The position numbers and the translations under genes are program-made. From contig JAFGPF010000066.1 in assembly GCA_016926115.1 (NCBI GenBank), forward strand, positions 1 to 18,226: a stretch of 18,226 bases of DNA, in the 5' to 3' direction. The notes under the pieces were generated by a model, which had not been told where the DNA came from, did not search any database, and saw nothing but the letters and a program-made list of their open reading frames with translations. This stretch comes from Dehalococcoidales bacterium. Lineage in GTDB: Bacteria > Chloroflexota > Dehalococcoidia > Dehalococcoidales > RBG-16-60-22. Numbering within the stretch: the stretch's first letter is position 1; every line of letters begins with the position of its first letter. Positions 1 to 6,341 of the stretch are shown in pieces.

Positions 1-176
1 AAGTCCTCACCACCATGCTCGGGATTTCCGTCGACTTCACAGAGATGGCGAAAATGGCCGTCGAAGCCGGTGAGAGAATCAAGCAGGTCGCCGCCCAGGC
101 CATGGAAGAATATATCGACTATTTTACCGAGCCGATATGGGAGCGCGGCGAGGAGGACGAGGAAGACGAGGACTAG
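1..176 (+). CDS. 3' end of an upstream gene, possibly PAC2 family (partial)
   Basis: An open frame enters from the left edge (codons in phase with base 3) and ends at the TAG at 174-176, giving about 57 C-terminal residues. The visible part has a short Leu/Met-rich stretch (LTTMLGISVDFTEMA), an amphipathic helix and a very acidic tail (EEDEEDED). A 'LGI.VD' turn followed by a long helix and a charged tail resembles the end of PAC2/COG2047 proteins (proteasome-assembly-chaperone-like), but too little is present for a firm call. That the frame is coding is well supported by codon use and the clean stop 27 bp before the next gene. The family is a tentative inference. Confidence 0.5.
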   Translation, partial: VLTTMLGISVDFTEMAKMAVEAGERIKQVAAQAMEEYIDYFTEPIWERGEEDEEDED

Positions 177-203
177 ACGAGCCAGTTCCGTCTTTCATCA
201 GCC

Positions 204-794
204 ATGAAACTGCGTAAGAATACCACCCTGGCGGGATTAAAATCGCTAAAGGGCAGCGTCATTCAGGGGAGGACCGGGAGCAAGGTCAGGCTCCGCGAGA
301 AAAAGCTCGGCGACGTCCGCAACGACTACAAGTGGCAGTCGGACGCGGAGCTGGCCAAGCTGGATGCCGCCCCGACGCTTATCATGCCCTTTTCCGTCTA
401 CCTGCTGGACTACGCCACCGAGATTCACCGTCCCAGGGACAAACGGTATCCCCTTGCCGTGGAAACCATCGACGGCACGCATATCGGCAACTGCACCTGC
501 TACGATATCGACGATAAGAAGTCCGAGGCGCAGCTGGGCATTATGATTGGCGATCGCGAATACTGGGATAAAGGCTACGGAACTGACGCCGTCAATGCAC
601 TGGTCGACCATGTCTTTGAGACGACCACCATAAATCGACTCTACCTGAAGACCCTCCCCTGGAACGTAAGGGCGCAGAAATGCTTCCAGAAATGCGGTTT
701 TACCCCGTGCGGCAAGATGAACCGCAACGGCTACGAGTTCCTGCTCATGGAGCTTAACCGCGAGCAGTGGGAGAAGTGTAAAAACACCAAATAA
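204..794 (+). CDS. GNAT family N-acetyltransferase, RimJ/RimL type
   Basis: A 196-residue protein predicted to transfer an acetyl group from acetyl-CoA to an amine, perhaps a protein N-terminus or small molecule; the substrate is unknown. Seen: a GNAT core with beta strands near 83-115, an acetyl-CoA pyrophosphate loop at about 119-130 (EYWDKGYGTDAV, the R/Q-x-x-G-x-G/A motif), and the RimJ-like ending 'N.RAQKCFQKCGF' at 154-166, typical of Acetyltransf_3. The first 25 residues are basic and not part of the core. There is no strong Shine-Dalgarno before the ATG at 204 and no other Met before residue 61, so the start is only moderately secure. It lies 27 bp after the preceding stop and may be cotranscribed with it. 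Confidence 0.85.
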   Translation: MKLRKNTTLAGLKSLKGSVIQGRTGSKVRLREKKLGDVRNDYKWQSDAELAKLDAAPTLIMPFSVYLLDYATEIHRPRDKRYPLAVETIDGTHIGNCTCYDIDDKKSEAQLGIMIGDREYWDKGYGTDAVNALVDHVFETTTINRLYLKTLPWNVRAQKCFQKCGFTPCGKMNRNGYEFLLMELNREQWEKCKNTK

Positions 795-814
795 TAGGGA
801 GTAATAGTTAGATT

Positions 815-872
815 GTCATTGCGAGGGAGCGCCAGCGACCGCGGCAATCTCTAAAAACGGTGATAGAGATTG
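815..872 (+). repeat. CATTGCGAG-type intergenic palindromic repeat
   Basis: The unit begins TGTCATTGCGAG (815-826), carries GGCAATCTCT, and closes on an inverted repeat: CAATCTCT (845-852) against AGAGATTG (865-872). A related TCATTGCGAG...GCAATC unit is at 3915-3952. It is a non-coding dispersed repeat of a kind common in Chloroflexota and other environmental genomes. Confidence 0.6.
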
Positions 873-922
873 TTACGCCCCGATGCAATCGTTACGACGT
901 AAGAATTTCGTACTCCACTCCT

Positions 923-940
923 CCTGAGCTTGTCGAAGGG
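923..940 (+). repeat. CCTGAGCTTGTCGAAGGG repeat unit
   Basis: An 18-base motif, CCTGAGCTTGTCGAAGGG, whose reverse complement contains CTTCGACAAGCTCAGG, a dispersed intergenic word seen in many environmental bacterial genomes. It abuts the hairpin repeat at 943-985, so mtnA is preceded by three adjoining repeat units. Only one copy is in this window; its repeat nature rests on recall of other genomes. Confidence 0.4.
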
Positions 941-942
941 TG

Positions 943-985
943 AACCCCCTCTCCTTTGAAGGAGAGAGGAATAAAGGGGGTAAGG
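943..985 (+). repeat. CCCCCTCTCC hairpin repeat overlapping the mtnA start
   Basis: Nested inverted repeats: ACCCCCT (944-950) with AGGGGGT (975-981), and inside them CTCTCCTT (949-957 region) with AAGGAGAG (959-966). The right flank reads GGGGGTAAGGTT. A longer relative lies at 12663-12736 with the same right flank (AATAAGGGGGTGAGGTT), and a variant hairpin is at 4276-4315. The only standard start codon available to the mtnA frame, TTG at 956, sits at the tip of this hairpin. Confidence 0.7.
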
Positions 986-2026
986 TTAATAAATACAAAC
1001 TACCAGCCCATCGCATGGCTCGGCGACCGTCTGAAAATCCTCGACCAGACCCGGCTTCCTGCAGAGGAAGTCTACCTGGAGCTGGATGACTACCGGGATG
1101 TCGCCTCAGCCATCAAGGAATTGAAAATAAGGGGCGCCCCGGCAATCGGTATAGCCGGAGCCTATGCCGTCGCTCTCGGGGCGTTAAAAATCAAACCTGC
1201 GGACAGAGATAAGTTCCTCGCTGAACTGAACGGCGTCATCGATGAAATCGCCGCCACCCGACCTACTGCCCGCAACCTGTTTTTCGCCCTGGAACGCATG
1301 AAAAAGGCGGCGGAGGCAGGTACAAACATATCGGACATTAAAGACTCCCTCGCCAATGAGGTGGAGAAAATCCACCGGCAGGAAGCGGACGCCACCCGCC
1401 GCATAGGTTTGCTCGGGATGGAACTGATACAAGACGGCAGTACGGTGCTGACCCACTGTAATACCGGCCCGCTGGCGACGTCCGGTTACGGTACCGCCCT
1501 GGGTGTGATTATCACCGCGTTCCAGAGGGGCAAAGGCATTAAAGTACTCGCCAATGAGACCCGCCCGCTTTTACAGGGGGCGCGGTTGACCGCCTGGGAA
1601 CTCCAGAAAGCCGCCGTGCCGTTTACACTGATTACGGACAGCATGGCCGGGCATTTCATGAGGTCGGGGAAAGTGGACTGCGTAATTACCGGCGCCGATA
1701 GAATCGCCGCCAACGGGGACACCGCCAATAAAATCGGCACGTACTCGCTGGCGGTGCTGGCCAAAGAGAACAAAATCCCCTTCTACATCGCCGCCCCCAC
1801 CTCCACCATCGACCCCTCTCTGAAAACCGGCGCGGAAATCCCCATCGAGGAACGCAGTCCCGAAGAAGTGACCCAGGTGCAGGGTGCACCCATCGCGCCG
1901 GAGGGCGTCGCTGCCGCCAATCCCTCCTTCGACGTTACTCCCCAAAAATACATCACCGCTATCATCACCGAGAAGGGCATCATCAGGTCGCCCTACCGGG
2001 AGAGCATAAAGAATATTACCGAATAA
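956..2026 (+). CDS. mtnA: S-methyl-5-thioribose-1-phosphate isomerase (MtnA)
   Basis: Isomerises methylthioribose-1-phosphate to methylthioribulose-1-phosphate in cytosolic methionine salvage. Seen: the eIF2B-like core motif KIRGAPAIGIAGAYA (57-71), THCNTGPLATSGYGT (166-180) with the catalytic Cys168, NETRPLLQGARLTAWEL (200-216), and TGADRIAANGD (245-255) with catalytic Asp248. The Cys-Asp distance of 80 matches the characterised enzymes (Cys160/Asp240). The body is complete and near the usual length of about 350 residues. The start is odd: family similarity begins around residue 15-20, no ATG or GTG lies near it, and the only standard upstream start is TTG at 956 inside a hairpin repeat. A non-standard start such as ATA 989 after GGGGGTAAGG is possible. 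mtnP follows 2.4 kb downstream on the same strand. Confidence 0.93.
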   Translation: MKERGIKGVRLINTNYQPIAWLGDRLKILDQTRLPAEEVYLELDDYRDVASAIKELKIRGAPAIGIAGAYAVALGALKIKPADRDKFLAELNGVIDEIAATRPTARNLFFALERMKKAAEAGTNISDIKDSLANEVEKIHRQEADATRRIGLLGMELIQDGSTVLTHCNTGPLATSGYGTALGVIITAFQRGKGIKVLANETRPLLQGARLTAWELQKAAVPFTLITDSMAGHFMRSGKVDCVITGADRIAANGDTANKIGTYSLAVLAKENKIPFYIAAPTSTIDPSLKTGAEIPIEERSPEEVTQVQGAPIAPEGVAAANPSFDVTPQKYITAIITEKGIIRSPYRESIKNITE

Positions 2027-2045
2027 CACGGGTTTTGCCTAAAAA

Positions 2046-2165
2046 GTCATTCTGAGGAGTCTCGATGGAATCGGGGCGACGTGAGAATCTCGGTGTTGGG
2101 CCGGGTAGATATTGCTATTCATCTCACAAGACCCTCCCGCCCGCCTTCGGCGGGTTCAGGGTGAC
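2046..2165 (+). repeat. 120-bp MITE-like element with terminal inverted repeats
   Basis: The ends are GTCATTCTGA (2046-2055) and TCAGGGTGAC (2156-2165), which pair as imperfect terminal inverted repeats (8 of 10). Inside are CGAT...ATCGGGGCGACGTGAG and a tight hairpin CCCGCC-TTC-GGCGGG near 2140-2154. The left 50 bases recur at 9031-9082. There is no coding capacity, and it fills most of the gap between mtnA and the next gene. Confidence 0.6.
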
Positions 2166-2217
2166 ACATAAGGTAATTTTAGAACAAAGCTAATAACACG
2201 CTTAAAGGAGACATGCC

Positions 2218-2925
2218 ATGAACAATCAGGCACCGGAAGCCAGGCTCAATGAACTGGAATCGGAAGTCGAAATTCTCAAGAAACAGCTTCAGCGCTTGCA
2301 GGACATCGAGGACATCAAGCGCTTGCAGTGCGCTTACGGCTACTACCTGGAACACTGGATGGCGGACGAAATCATCGACTGCTTTTCAAATAGCCCGGAG
2401 GTATCCGCCACCTTCGTCGAAGGCAAGTATAACGGACCGGAAGGCATACGCCGTTATTTCAACCCCGACCGTGCCATTCCGCCCGAGTTCCTCCACATGG
2501 TGATGCAGGTCTCGCCGGTGATTACGGTGGATGAGGACGGCAAACGTGCCAGGGGCAGGTGGTACGGCTACGGCACGATTCTTTCGCGTCCCAGCATCCC
2601 CCTCGACCCCATTTACATGGCAGTCATTTACGAGATGGACTATATCAGTGAGGACGGCGTCTGGAAAATCCTGACACTGCGCCTGAACATGCACTACGCA
2701 TATACCCACGGCGGGCCGCCCCGGGGAACGCCCGAATCTGAAGAGCCTCCCGCCGAACGACCCAAACTCAATCCGGACGTCTGGGCGGAATACGATACCG
2801 GCTATCCCTCCGGCTATATCTACCCGATTCACTTCCCTCACCCGGTCACCGGCAGGCCCACCACGGAGGCTAAGCGCAACGCCGCCCTGAAACTCGAACC
2901 GAGCAGATACAAGGACTGGGGATAA
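2218..2925 (+). CDS. NTF2/SnoaL-like family protein with N-terminal coiled coil
   Basis: A 235-residue soluble protein. Residues 6-32 form a heptad-like coiled coil (LNELESEVEILKKQLQRL), followed by the entry helix of a SnoaL_4/NTF2-like cone fold (DIEDIKRLQCAYGYYLEHW) and strands with 'ARGRWYGYGTIL' and 'DGVWKILTLRLNMHY'. About 70 Pro-rich C-terminal residues extend beyond the usual domain. Relatives include hydratases, dehydratases, isomerases and non-catalytic ligand binders, so the reaction cannot be named. The start is firm: AAAGGAG lies 8-14 bases before ATG 2218. It sits alone between a repeat element and a terminator-like hairpin, so it is probably its own transcript or the end of the mtnA one. 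There is no signal peptide. Confidence 0.8.
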   Translation: MNNQAPEARLNELESEVEILKKQLQRLQDIEDIKRLQCAYGYYLEHWMADEIIDCFSNSPEVSATFVEGKYNGPEGIRRYFNPDRAIPPEFLHMVMQVSPVITVDEDGKRARGRWYGYGTILSRPSIPLDPIYMAVIYEMDYISEDGVWKILTLRLNMHYAYTHGGPPRGTPESEEPPAERPKLNPDVWAEYDTGYPSGYIYPIHFPHPVTGRPTTEAKRNAALKLEPSRYKDWG

Positions 2926-2931
2926 AGAAAA

Positions 2932-2961
2932 ACCCCCTCGCGGGGGTACGGATACTTTTCA
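2932..2961 (+). terminator. Probable intrinsic terminator after the NTF2-like gene
   Basis: A perfect 6-bp GC stem, ACCCCC (2932-2937) and GGGGGT (2942-2947) with loop TCGC, starts 7 bases after the TAA. It is preceded by an A-rich run and followed after several bases by a short ACTTTTC tract. The stem is good but the U-tract is weak and displaced. Confidence 0.6.
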
Positions 2962-3034
2962 ATTGTGAATATATTATACCACACTTTCATATCTCCTGTC
3001 AAATTTTCGTTCGTGAAGGCACGTAAACGCGGAT

Positions 3035-3063
3035 TTGAAAAAGACCCGTCGGCGTTGTAGAAT
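3035..3063 (+). promoter_or_regulatory. Sigma70-like promoter of the DUF169 gene
   Basis: TTGAAA (3035-3040), a 17-base spacer, then TAGAAT (3058-3063). Each hexamer matches the consensus at 5 of 6 positions with ideal spacing. It predicts a start near 3070 and a leader of about 38 bases carrying the ribosome site GGAGG at 3098-3102. It lies just beyond the terminator-like hairpin at 2932, consistent with a new transcription unit. Confidence 0.65.
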
Positions 3064-3107
3064 GCGGTCGTTGAAAACGCTAATATTTCAGATAATTGGA
3101 GGTTAAC

Positions 3108-3860
3108 ATGAGTTCAGCAGTGCCGGATTTATCCATATTCGAGAAATTCAATTTCAAGTTGAAACCCGTCGGCATCAAGTTCCTCCTTTTCAAACCGGAC
3201 GATATCAGGAAGCTGGATAAAAACCTGTCCATCTGCGAGATGATAAGGGAAGCCCAGCAGGCGGAACCGTTTTACGCCACGGTGGAAAACTTCACCTGCG
3301 TGGGGCCCATCATCACGGGCATGGCGGAGGGCGACCCCGTTTTCGAGAGCGGTCATATCGGCCCGGCGCTGAGTATCTTCGAGGAAGCCCGCGCCAACCG
3401 CCGGCTCTATTACTACATCACCAAGCTTGAGAAGAACAGCGTCAGCTGCGTCGCCTTCGCCTCCCTGGACAAGCTTACGTTCACCCCGGACGTGCTGATT
3501 CTCGCCGCGGACGGCACCCAACTGGAAATCATCCTCCGGGCGATGTGCTATTCAACGGGCAATATGTGGAAGAGTCAGGGAACGCCGGTGATTGCCTGCT
3601 CCTGGCTGTTGACTTATCCCTATATCAGCGGAGAGTTGAATTACATCATTACGGACGTCTCCCACGGCATGACCGCCAAGCAGGTATTCCCCAAAGGCAC
3701 GATACTGATATCCATTCCTTTCGACAAGATAAACCCGATTATCGAGGGATTGGAGAAGATAGAATGGTATCCGGCGATGTTCACCGAGGGCAGAGACGCC
3801 CACGACCGTAAATTCGCGGAGACCGTCGAGGCCCTGCATAAGAAACTGGAGTCGCAGTAA
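3108..3860 (+). CDS. DUF169 family protein
   Basis: A 250-residue cytosolic protein of the DUF169 (COG2043) family, whose biochemical role is not established. Seen: the N-terminal 'KPVGIKFL' strand (21-28), ICEMIREAQQ (45-54), ENFTCVGPIITGM (63-75), the central ILAADGTQLEIILRAM (133-148 region), and a conserved segment 'ACSWLLTYPYISGELNY' followed by a 'FPKGTILISIPF' strand. The cysteines in 'ICEM' and 'FTCVG' may bind a metal or cofactor, which is inference. ATG 3108 is chosen because GGAGG ends 5 bases before it; an in-frame TTG at 3096 would overlap that ribosome site. It has its own promoter and is followed by a hairpin and a repeat island, so it appears monocistronic. Confidence 0.88.
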   Translation: MSSAVPDLSIFEKFNFKLKPVGIKFLLFKPDDIRKLDKNLSICEMIREAQQAEPFYATVENFTCVGPIITGMAEGDPVFESGHIGPALSIFEEARANRRLYYYITKLEKNSVSCVAFASLDKLTFTPDVLILAADGTQLEIILRAMCYSTGNMWKSQGTPVIACSWLLTYPYISGELNYIITDVSHGMTAKQVFPKGTILISIPFDKINPIIEGLEKIEWYPAMFTEGRDAHDRKFAETVEALHKKLESQ

Positions 3861-3871
3861 ATCATACAATA

Positions 3872-3897
3872 AAGGGGTGGTCTATACTCCACCCCTT
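3872..3897 (+). terminator. Hairpin after the DUF169 gene, possible terminator
   Basis: AAGGGGTGG (3872-3880) pairs perfectly with CCACCCCTT (3889-3897) around the 8-base loop TCTATACT, starting 11 bases after the stop codon. No U-tract follows (the next bases are AACCCCCC), so it may stabilise the transcript end or belong to the repeat cluster. Confidence 0.4.
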
Positions 3898-3914
3898 AAC
3901 CCCCCTCCCCCACC

Positions 3915-3952
3915 CGTCATTGCGAGTCCTTCCGCCGAAGGACGAAGCAATC
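3915..3952 (+). repeat. CATTGCGAG-type repeat with internal hairpin
   Basis: CGTCATTGCGAG (3915-3926) is followed by a hairpin, GTCCTTC (3926-3932) with GAAGGAC (3937-3943), then GAAGCAATCC. It shares its end motifs (TCATTGCGAG and GCAATC) with the unit at 815-872. Confidence 0.6.
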
Positions 3953-3966
3953 CGTTATCCCGTCAT

Positions 3967-4015
3967 GTCATTCCCGCTTTTCTATAACGTCATTCCCGTG
4001 AAAACGGGAATCCAG
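3967..4015 (+). repeat. GTCATTCCCG repeats, one partial and one complete hairpin
   Basis: GTCATTCCCG occurs at 3967-3976 and again at 3989-3998. The second copy forms a perfect hairpin, ATTCCCGT-GAAA-ACGGGAAT (3992-4011), with a GNRA-type loop and ends GGGAATCCAG. This is the widespread intergenic unit that, read backwards, gives a false peptide containing WIPVFTGMT. Confidence 0.7.
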
Positions 4016-4045
4016 ACCACCTCCCCACCACCACGAATGTTATCT

Positions 4046-4142
4046 ATTCCCACCCTGCCACCCAGTATCATCCGCGGCCTATCCCGTGGGACTTTTACGG
4101 TCTCAATAACCGGAGAACCGAGGGTGGGCACGGGTGGGAAAT
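4046..4142 (+). repeat. About 97-bp MITE-like element with inverted ends
   Basis: The left end ATTCCCACCCTGCCACCC (4046-4063) is matched, with two single-base gaps, by the reverse complement of the right end at 4122-4142 (GGGTGGGCACGGGTGGGAAA and one more base). The interior shows no ORF. The word CCCAGTATCATC (4061-4072), beside the left end, recurs at 12588-12599 in another C-rich gap, suggesting a second, degraded copy. The remaining sequence 4143-4275 shows only a weak GGTGAG/CTCACC pair (4180-4215) and no recognisable gene or riboswitch. Confidence 0.5.
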
Positions 4143-4275
4143 AAAATCTACGCGGGGCGGTGATGGGCAGTAAAAACAAGGTGAGGGGCAAAAGGAGGCG
4201 GCGTTCTTTCTCACCATTCACGGCACTGGCCTTTATGCACAAAAGAAGCAATAAGCACGATTTCATTTGTAAAAA

Positions 4276-4315
4276 TTCCCCCTTCCTTTACCAAAGGAAG
4301 GGGGCTAGGGGGATA
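4276..4315 (+). repeat. CCCCCTTCCTTT hairpin repeat
   Basis: A perfect stem of TTCCCCCTTCCTTT (4276-4289) with AAAGGAAGGGGG (4293-4304) around the loop ACC, followed by CTAGGGGGATAG. It resembles the hairpins at 943-985 and 12663-12736 and ends about 20 bases before the mtnP promoter. Confidence 0.65.
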
Positions 4316-4333
4316 GATTGATAATTACTCATA

Positions 4334-4363
4334 CTGATATTTTTGATATACGGGTGGTATAAT
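4334..4363 (+). promoter_or_regulatory. Promoter of the mtnP operon (extended -10)
   Basis: A perfect extended -10, TGGTATAAT (4355-4363), with a weaker -35-like CTGATA (4334-4339) 18 bases upstream. Transcription would start near 4370, leaving a leader of about 45 bases that carries AAAGGAGG before ATG 4415. Confidence 0.65.
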
Positions 4364-4414
4364 GGGTAAGTTCAGGATACGATTTAGAGTACGAGCTAGC
4401 AAAGGAGGCACTCC

Positions 4415-5302
4415 ATGCCCACACCTAAAGCTAAACTTGCCGTAATCGGCGGGACGGGGCTTTATAATATCGAGGGGCTTACGGGACTGGAGCAGGTGGA
4501 TATCGATACCCCCTTCGGCAAGCCCTCGGATAGTATCGGCGTCGGCAGGCTGGGCGGCGTGGGTATCGCCTTCCTCCCCCGGCACGGTAAGGGCCACCAT
4601 CTCTCCCCCACCGATGTCCCCGCCCTCGCCAATATCTACGCCCTCAAGTCCCTCGGCGTGGAGTACATCATCTCATCCAACTCCTGCGGCAGCTTCAAGG
4701 AAGAGCTTAAGCCGGGGCATTTACTGGTGCCCGACCAGATAATCGACCGCACGCACCACCGCATTAATACCTTCTTCGGCGACGGCATCGTCGCCCATGT
4801 CCAGTTCGCCGACCCCTTCTGTCCCGTCCTCTCACGTATTGTCTACCAGTGCGCGCTGGAAGTCGGCGCCACCGTCCACAAAGGCGGCACCTTCATCGCC
4901 ATGGAAGGACCTGCATTCTCCACGCGCGCCGAATCCCGACTCTACAGGTCGTGGGGCGCTGACGTCATTGGCATGACCGTCCTCCCGGAAGCCCGCCTCG
5001 CCCGCGAGGCGGAAATCTGCTATGCATCGATTGCCTGCATTTCCGACTACGATTCATGGCACGAGACCAACGAGACGGTCACCGTCGAGGCTGTATTAAC
5101 AACTATGCACAACAATATCGATTTTGCTAAAAATACCATCAAGCTGGCGGCGGGAAGGCTGCCCGCGAAGAGGGAGTGCGACTGCGCCAGCGCACTGGGT
5201 CCCGCTATCATTACCGACCCCTCGGTCATAACCGCCGCGCAGAAGAAAAAACTCGACTTACTCATCGGCAAATACATCAAAAAGGACTCACTTCATGACT
5301 GA
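4415..5302 (+). CDS. mtnP: S-methyl-5'-thioadenosine phosphorylase (MtnP/MTAP)
   Basis: Phosphorolyses methylthioadenosine to adenine and methylthioribose-1-phosphate, the substrate of the MtnA encoded upstream. The protein has 295 residues of the trimeric PNP/MTAP family. Seen: phosphate-binding GGTGLY (12-17) and PRHGKGH (55-61), SCGSFKEELKPG (90-101), MEGPAFSTRAES (163-174), IGMT (185-188), and SDYDSWH (210-216). Asp at 211 and 213 in that loop, where 6-oxopurine PNPs carry Asn, indicates 6-aminopurine (adenine) specificity by family knowledge. The C-terminal CDCASAL segment is also typical of bacterial MTAPs. ATG 4415 follows a strong AAAGGAGG site. The last 8 bases overlap the next gene, implying translational coupling. 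A methylthioinosine phosphorylase is a less likely alternative. Confidence 0.93.
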   Translation: MPTPKAKLAVIGGTGLYNIEGLTGLEQVDIDTPFGKPSDSIGVGRLGGVGIAFLPRHGKGHHLSPTDVPALANIYALKSLGVEYIISSNSCGSFKEELKPGHLLVPDQIIDRTHHRINTFFGDGIVAHVQFADPFCPVLSRIVYQCALEVGATVHKGGTFIAMEGPAFSTRAESRLYRSWGADVIGMTVLPEARLAREAEICYASIACISDYDSWHETNETVTVEAVLTTMHNNIDFAKNTIKLAAGRLPAKRECDCASALGPAIITDPSVITAAQKKKLDLLIGKYIKKDSLHD

Positions 5303-6329
5303 TACCGAATTTAACTGCCTCCCGACCATCATCGGGAGTATGCCACATAACGACCCGCAGAAGGCGTGCTCGCTGGTGACACGCTTTCTAAAGGACATCC
5401 CCGCTTGGCCTCAGTTGCCCCGGCGCTCTTTCCTGGAAAACATGTACGTCCAGTACTCGGAGGGTTTCCCCGGCGTGGTCGTCGATAATGACCGGATTTA
5501 CGTGGACACGGCTGCCGACTACCAAAAACCGCTGGAAGACCTTTATAACGCCTACCTGAACGATGACGCCTCCAGGTTCCCGGTAAGCCCGGACTACGCG
5601 GCGGGTTTCTATGCTTTCCTGGAGCAGCCCAATCTATCCCCGCCCGCCGTCAAGGGGCACGTCACCGGCCCGCTCTCCTGGGGCCTTACCGTCACCGACG
5701 AAAACAAGCGCTCCATCCTCTACCATGAAGTCCTCGGCGACGCCGTCCCCAAACTCCTTAAGCTCAAGGCCGCCTGGCAGGAAAAGGAGCTCCAAAAGCT
5801 CTCGAAAAATACCATCATCTTCGTCGACGAGCCCTACATGGCGTCCTATGGTTCGTCGGTCGCCGCCGGGCCCTTCTCCTCCCCGCAAAAGGTCGCGGAG
5901 ATGATAGACGAGGTATTCGCCGGCATCAGCGGACTCAAGGGACTGCACTGCTGCGGCAATACGGACTGGTCCGTGCTGCTGAAAACCAGGCTCGATATCC
6001 TCAACTTCGACACGTACAACTACGCGGAGTCGGTCAGCCTCTACCCGCAGGAAATCAATAAGTTCCTGGCGCGGGGCGGCTGCATCGCCTGGGGCATCGT
6101 CCCCAACGACGGCGAATCGGTTGGGAATGAAACAGTCACTAGCCTGCGTGACCGTCTGGAAGAAGCGATGGCTCCCTTTACCCGCAACGGCGTACGTTTC
6201 AAAGACCTCGCCGCCCACAGCCTGCTCACGCCCTCCTGCAGCCTGGCGTCACTCACCGGAGAAGGCGCTGAAAAAGCCCTGGAACTGCTCACCGGACTTT
6301 CCGATGAGATGCGGAAAAAGTACCTTTAA
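5295..6329 (+). CDS. MetE C-terminal-like protein; candidate folate-independent methionine synthase
   Basis: A 344-residue protein of the UROD/MetE barrel superfamily. It matches only the catalytic C-terminal half of MetE; the roughly 400-residue N-terminal half is absent. Seen: 'PTIIGSMPH' at the start (10-18), GHVTGPLSWG (121-130), VDEP (177-180, as in the IDEP of MetE), and plausible zinc ligands His218 and Cys220 (HCCGN), Glu245 and Cys315 (TPSCSLAS), in the order His-Cys-Glu-Cys known for MetE. Short MetE-core proteins of this kind (Mes families, reported from Dehalococcoides and archaea) make methionine from homocysteine using methyl-corrinoid rather than methyl-folate. Assignment to one Mes family is inference. 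Its ATG lies inside the end of mtnP, so the pair is coupled. Another corrinoid-linked methyltransferase is the main alternative. Confidence 0.8.
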   Translation: MTDTEFNCLPTIIGSMPHNDPQKACSLVTRFLKDIPAWPQLPRRSFLENMYVQYSEGFPGVVVDNDRIYVDTAADYQKPLEDLYNAYLNDDASRFPVSPDYAAGFYAFLEQPNLSPPAVKGHVTGPLSWGLTVTDENKRSILYHEVLGDAVPKLLKLKAAWQEKELQKLSKNTIIFVDEPYMASYGSSVAAGPFSSPQKVAEMIDEVFAGISGLKGLHCCGNTDWSVLLKTRLDILNFDTYNYAESVSLYPQEINKFLARGGCIAWGIVPNDGESVGNETVTSLRDRLEEAMAPFTRNGVRFKDLAAHSLLTPSCSLASLTGEGAEKALELLTGLSDEMRKKYL

Positions 6330-6341
6330 CAGGAAACATTA

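Noticed and set aside
3982..4266. 94-residue minus-strand ORF and a 74-residue plus-strand ORF (3920-4144) in the mtnP upstream gap
   Set aside because: Both are translations of repeat units; the minus one ends in WIPVFTGMT, the familiar false peptide from the GTCATTCCCG repeat. There is no ribosome site or domain.
4143..4275. Possible riboswitch (SAM or cobalamin) upstream of mtnP
   Set aside because: Only a weak GGTGAG/CTCACC pair is present, with no conserved riboswitch core, and it lies upstream of the likely promoter at 4334-4363, so it would not be in the transcript.
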